A DNA stretch of 64,000 bases, taken from assembly GCA_054601695.1 (NCBI GenBank), contig BAAHQB010000028.1:1-64000 (forward strand), given 5' to 3'. The position numbers and the translations under genes are program-made. The notes beneath the pieces were generated by a model. That model was given only the letters and a program-made list of their open reading frames with translations, was not told where the DNA came from and ran no database searches. Shown here piece after piece: positions 37,214 to 64,000 of the stretch (its first letter is position 1; each line of letters starts with the position of its first letter). The stretch is from Amorphochlora amoebiformis (lineage: Eukaryota > Cercozoa > Chlorarachniophyceae).

Positions 37214-37993
37214 ATGGGTGGGCAAGACTCGTGCGCGAGATGCTCGCTTGTTATCAACGCGTTGCTCCTTGCAGCGGGACTGTATATGGTCATGACCCCA
37301 TTAGAGCCCAGGCACATGGTTTCCGCCCCCATTCAAATCACTAGAAGCGCTTCGTTCTCCCCAGTTATGAACAGAATGAGTGGAGCGTGCCGCAGGGACC
37401 TGGTATACCCCACACTTCCCTCGATCCAGTGTCGTACATTAAATCCGCGTTCCCGCCGTCATCTACGTGATGCATATTTTGTAATGCGCCCTGATACATC
37501 TGTTGATCTTTGGGCACAGGCCGTAGATGCGAAAAGGCGTCGTGTGGACGTGCTTCTTAAGGAGGAGGTGGACGGGACTGGAAAGAAGGGGGATATCGTC
37601 GCGGTGAAGCCGGGATTCTACCGCAACTTCCTCATGCCCCAAGGCATAGCAGTCCAGCCGTCTGCTGAGTACCTCGAGCAGCTTCGTCTGGAGGATGAGC
37701 GCAAGATTGCCGAGGCCAAGGCCAAGAAGGATGCAGCTCTGAAGCTGAGGGATGGGCTCCAGATCCTGTCTTTCACCATCCGCGTAAAGGCCAAGGATGA
37801 CGGAACTCTCTATGGAAGTATCCGTCCCCAGGATATCGTGGAAGCCGTCAAGTCTCAGACGGGCGCGGAGCTCGACGCGAAGACAATCGAGCTGCCCCCT
37901 GAAATGTCGAAACTCGCTACATACACTGTGTACGCCAACCTCCACCCGGAGGTGAAAGCGGCGTTCCCCGTGTCGATCCAGAGAGGTAAATAG
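37214..37993 (+). CDS. RPL9: Ribosomal protein bL9, organellar (probably plastid)
   Basis: Large-subunit ribosomal protein of bacterial type. The frame from ATG 37214 is 259 aa. The conserved bL9 body starts near residue 109: VDVLLKEEVDGTGKKGDIVA, then GFYRNFLMPQGIAV (the 23S rRNA-binding N-domain), a charged connecting helix (LRLEDERKIAEAKAKK), then the C-domain with LYGSIRPQDIVEAV, IELPPEMSKLATY and NLHPEVKA. This is full length for the family. The first ~100 residues are a presequence: a hydrophobic CSLVINALLLAAGLYMVM then a basic, Ser/Arg-rich region with SASFSP, compatible with signal plus transit peptide for a complex plastid. An in-phase 117-nt stretch (37403-37519) has intron-like ends (CTG|GTATAC...GGGCACAG) and may be spliced out; it is open, so both forms are possible. 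ATGs at 37286, 37292 and 37319 are alternative starts. Confidence 0.93.
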   Translation: MGGQDSCARCSLVINALLLAAGLYMVMTPLEPRHMVSAPIQITRSASFSPVMNRMSGACRRDLVYPTLPSIQCRTLNPRSRRHLRDAYFVMRPDTSVDLWAQAVDAKRRRVDVLLKEEVDGTGKKGDIVAVKPGFYRNFLMPQGIAVQPSAEYLEQLRLEDERKIAEAKAKKDAALKLRDGLQILSFTIRVKAKDDGTLYGSIRPQDIVEAVKSQTGAELDAKTIELPPEMSKLATYTVYANLHPEVKAAFPVSIQRGK

Positions 37994-39622
<1,629 letters not shown>

Positions 39623-40192
39623 TTACTTAATAGCCTTCCTAGTGATTTCCTTCACCTCGAAAGCCTTACGCTTGCTAACGGGAGCGATCGACGAGATCTT
39701 AACCCTGTCTCCGGTCTGAGAGGGGGGCAACACCCAAAAAAAAAGTGAGTTTTCAAGTATATATCTCTCCATACCCCAGTCTTTGTTGGGAGAGTGATTC
39801 ATATCGCCCTCTCGTAAACCCCTATGCCCCCTCACCTCGGCCGTGTTGTCGGGGTCATGCACGATGTAGTTCTTGGACAGCCTCACTCGCTTGTGGTACT
39901 TCGGGTGCTTAACAAAGCGCTCTACACGCACGACGACGGACTTGTCTAGGTTGTCGGAGACTACCCGTCCCTCGAAAACCTGTCGAATGGGCTTGCGAAC
40001 GGCCTGCTCAGCTTCAGTAGCGCCAACCGTCGACCTTGCCGCGAAGGACGGGCGGACGATGCAGGGGCGCGAAGCCAGGCTTCTCGCGGTGATTCCAGCT
40101 CCAAGCCGCGTGTCGGTGGGATATGTGAATACCCAAGCAGCGACAACTAAGAGTGCGATCAAAATGCCTCCAAGAACGCTAGAGCGGGCCAT
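39623..40192 (-). CDS. RPS17: Plastid ribosomal protein uS17, nuclear-encoded
   Basis: Small-subunit ribosomal protein that binds 16S rRNA. Two exons, 39836-40192 and 39623-39715 (120-nt intron with a CCCCCCTCTCAG 3' end), give 149 aa. The intron is in frame and open, but removing it restores uS17 continuity: DPDNTAE joins TGDRVKI. The core from about residue 72 has VFEGRVVSDNLDKSVVV, RFVKHPKYHKR, GDRVKI and SSIAPVSKRKAF, all typical. The N terminus MARSSVLGGILIALLVVAAW is a strong ER signal, followed by an Arg/Ser/Ala-rich transit-like stretch (about 26-70), which is the bipartite signature of a complex plastid. I start at ATG 40192 because the signal begins there. The gene is divergent from uL13m. 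Confidence 0.94.
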   Translation of the reverse strand: MARSSVLGGILIALLVVAAWVFTYPTDTRLGAGITARSLASRPCIVRPSFAARSTVGATEAEQAVRKPIRQVFEGRVVSDNLDKSVVVRVERFVKHPKYHKRVRLSKNYIVHDPDNTAEVRGHRGLREGDMNHSPNKDWGMERYILENSLFFWVLPPSQTGDRVKISSIAPVSKRKAFEVKEITRKAIK

Positions 40193-40390
40193 GTGCAGCT
40201 GTGCGGAGAGGGGTGGGTGGCCCTGGATTGGTTGTCGGCAACTTTCGCAGTTGTATTTTTCGGCTATTATCAAGTTGTGACGTTTTCAAAGAGTCACGCC
40301 TACTGAGCGTGATACACTAGGAAAGTCACATCGCAATTTATTCTTCGGCTTTGAATGGCGACCTGCCCGTGACGGTATCCAGATCTCGCC
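40193..40390. promoter_or_regulatory. Bidirectional promoter interval uS17c/uL13m
   Basis: 198 bp between divergent start codons of a plastid and a mitochondrial ribosomal protein gene. No motif is clear apart from general GC richness compared with introns. Confidence 0.45.
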
Positions 40391-45057
<4,667 letters not shown>

Positions 45058-45177
45058 CAAAGAAAGCTCTCAAATCATGGAATTTAAAAATATTTAATAA
45101 TAATATTTCGCCTGATTTCAACTTATTGTCATTCTGTTCACGCTACTATCGCTCTAGTCCAAGGCACCTAAATACTA

Positions 45178-45223
<46 letters not shown>

Positions 45224-45810
45224 ATATATATTTATCATACCCATGTGCTAGATGTGCTAGATGTGCTATATGCGTACTAGATGTCTAGGATGTGCTAAAG
45301 TACTCGTAGATGTCAGGCAGCGACTCAGGCTGATGTGCACATGTTGCGTTAGGAATGTTGAAAGTTACTGAGGGTATCATTATCTTGCATAACTGTCTCC
45401 AAACTTACATACATTTATATATATATATATATATATAAATATGTATATATTGTATGATCTTTAGATTCTTTACCAAACTTACAGCGTGCTTTGATTAGCT
45501 ATTGCTCAGTTCAATGAGTCAGTTGATTCAACAATTTTGAGGCACCACCACCAGGATAACTTCAGTTATCGTGTTTTGGAGTTCCACTTACTTTATATGA
45601 GCCGAAGATTGTTGTTACAAGCCTAGTAAGTTGCGTAGGATCCACAAAATTAATTAAAGTCCGCAAGTTGGACCACAACGCTGTGATTCGAATCTAGAAT
45701 GCATGCCAGACTAAGTTCTAGAAAATTCTGGAAAATGATGAGGAAGGGGTACTAGAGCTAGTCTATCGAATTCCACTTTATATGCGTAACAGATAGATAG
45801 TCTAGTAGGG
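45058..45810. other. Convergent intergenic region
   Basis: Between the ends of MRPL13 (+) and the TCAIM-like gene (-). Holds GTGCTAGAT units (45245-45300), one TA tract (45179-45211) and two copies of CTAGTC(T/A)ATC(G/C)AATTCCACTT (45760 and 45811). The second copy overlaps the TCAIM-like stop codon. Confidence 0.7.
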
Positions 45811-62010
<16,200 letters not shown>

Positions 62011-62351
62011 ATCGTAATGTCCCGCGGGTGTCCTTTGATTCCTGTCAATATCTAAAAAAGGATATCGAGATATGAATGGAAGGATATTAAGATATAAAAT
62101 CTGAAATATAATGTGATATCAATATTGGGATATCTGGATATTGATATCCAAATATTGGTCCCGGAACCCAGAGTGTGGGTTCCAGTCGGAAGGGAGCTCT
62201 GGATTAAGTGTACATAGGCATATGTATATACACATATGTACACATACATTTATATGTGTGTATGTATATTTATATCTCTATATATACATATACATATATA
62301 TTATATATATATATATTATATATATAAAAATATACATGCATACATGTATAC

Positions 62352-62397
<46 letters not shown>

Positions 62398-62566
62398 GTA
62401 CACATACATATACATGTACATACACATACATGCATGCGTGTATACAAAGGAAGTCTCTGGAGTATGTGTTTGTTTATTAGATGTCTGTCATAGACCATGA
62501 GAATACATGTATATACATACATATATATATGTATATGTACATATACATATACACACACATATATAC

Positions 62567-62611
<45 letters not shown>

Positions 62612-62649
62612 TATATATACACATACACACACACACACACACATACATG

Positions 62650-62701
<52 letters not shown>

Positions 62702-62802
62702 ATGGGCAGTCTCTGGAGAATGTGTTTTCTAATTAGATGTCATAGACTATGGGAATACATATACACATATATACATATGCATATATATACATATACATAC
62801 AC

Positions 62803-62873
<71 letters not shown>

Positions 62874-63073
62874 AAAATATATGTACATATATATACTATG
62901 ATATTAATATATCTAGTATATATCAAAGATTGTATGCCACGATACATATTCCAGATCATGATTATTAGATAATTGTGTTCTATTAATAATAATAATTATC
63001 TAATAATAATAATAGTTATCTATCTACTGGATCTAGCTATTAATGCACATGTAAACATATCATGATATATTTG

Positions 63074-63112
<39 letters not shown>

Positions 63113-63153
63113 ACGACATATATCTACTATATTTATCTGTCTACATGTATATA

Positions 63154-63185
<32 letters not shown>

Positions 63186-63311
63186 ATGATATACTAGATA
63201 TCAACTATTGCATATCATAGTATATATATATAATATTATATATATATATATATACATACATACTTATCGGTACTTTTAGATATGATATATACGAGACTAT
63301 AGTATATATAT

Positions 63312-63404
<93 letters not shown>

Positions 63405-63497
63405 CATATATATATATATGTGTGTGTATAATTATATATATGCATATATATTTATATGCATATACTAGATATCTACTATAGTATATATCTAGTATAC

Positions 63498-63553
<56 letters not shown>

Positions 63554-63570
63554 ACTAGATATCTACTTAT

Positions 63571-63637
<67 letters not shown>

Positions 63638-64000
63638 TATGCACATATATATATATATATATATACATATATATATACATATATATATATATAATAACAT
63701 GTATATACATATACACATGTACACACCAGACGTCATTAATCCTATATCTTATGTGACAACCATTATTATAATTGGCAAATATCACAAATCATCGCTAAAA
63801 CACACTCCACTATGTCTCAGTCAGAGTCTGATGTCCGGATAGAAAAGATATTTTAACGATCTGCGAATACGAATCAGACGACCAAATTCAATATATCTCA
63901 AGTCTTCACCCGCTATGAAACTGCCGGAAAATAGAATTTGAAAAGTAAATATCTTATTAGATAGATGGATAACTGTTAGGGGTGATAGCAGAAGAGAGGA
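62011..64000. other. Right flank, no gene identified
   Basis: TA, CA and TG microsatellites with a two-copy unit (62449-62510 and 62703-62762, sharing AGTCTCTGGAG(T/A)ATGTGTTT and AGATGTC..CATAGAC). By analogy this may be an echo of an exon of the next gene. The last ~270 bp are of ordinary complexity; a short frame at 63812 ([14 protein letters not shown], then stop) is too short to call. Confidence 0.6.

Overview
The window is nuclear DNA from a eukaryote, most likely a flagellated protist with a complex (secondary or tertiary) plastid. The evidence is spliceosomal GT-AG introns, TTAGGG-type telomeric repeats, a nuclear plastid-type uS17 with an ER-signal-like plus transit-like presequence, a bL9 with a long presequence, a mitochondrial uL13, an AK7-type adenylate kinase (a ciliary family) and XRCC4. 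I cannot name the lineage. Much of the window is (TA)n microsatellite, so the many tyrosine/isoleucine-repeat open frames are not genes.

Layout, left to right. A CPBP-family intramembrane protease (+, 3' part, 1665-5201) converges on XRCC4 (-, 5919-7262). XRCC4 diverges from a small secretory protein (+, 7350-7862). A PAPS-dependent sulfotransferase (+, 10447-21515, 11 exons) follows, then the 3' exons of an unrecognised gene (+, 22975-24296). It converges on a full-length AK7 (-, 25762-37103, 15 exons). AK7 diverges from plastid-type bL9 (+, 37214-37993). Plastid uS17 (-, 39623-40192) diverges from mitochondrial uL13 (+, 40391-45057, 7 exons), which converges on a TCAIM/DUF4461-like mitochondrial protein (-, 45811-62010, 24 exons). 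I see no gene in the last 2 kb.

The multi-exon genes were rebuilt by hand from splice sites, reading phase and family motifs. Junctions keep phase, and the totals fit the families: about 715 aa for AK7 and 513 aa for the TCAIM-like protein, both close to the human proteins. Five genes are compact (XRCC4, the secretory protein, bL9, uS17 and the 5' exon of uL13), while their neighbours are shattered into exons of about 30-150 nt by TA-rich introns.

Two architectures stand out. First, many exons have diverged 'echoes' in their flanking introns. Copies upstream of an exon carry only its 3' splice site and 5' part. Copies downstream carry only its 3' part and 5' splice site. I see this around about 15 exons in five or six genes on both strands. 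Second, many introns consist partly or wholly of telomeric repeats, and where an array abuts a 3' splice site it reads CCCTAA in the transcript, which supplies pyrimidines and repeated CTAAC branch-point-like motifs. In addition, a fragment matching glycine-cleavage T-protein is stranded in an intron of the TCAIM-like gene.
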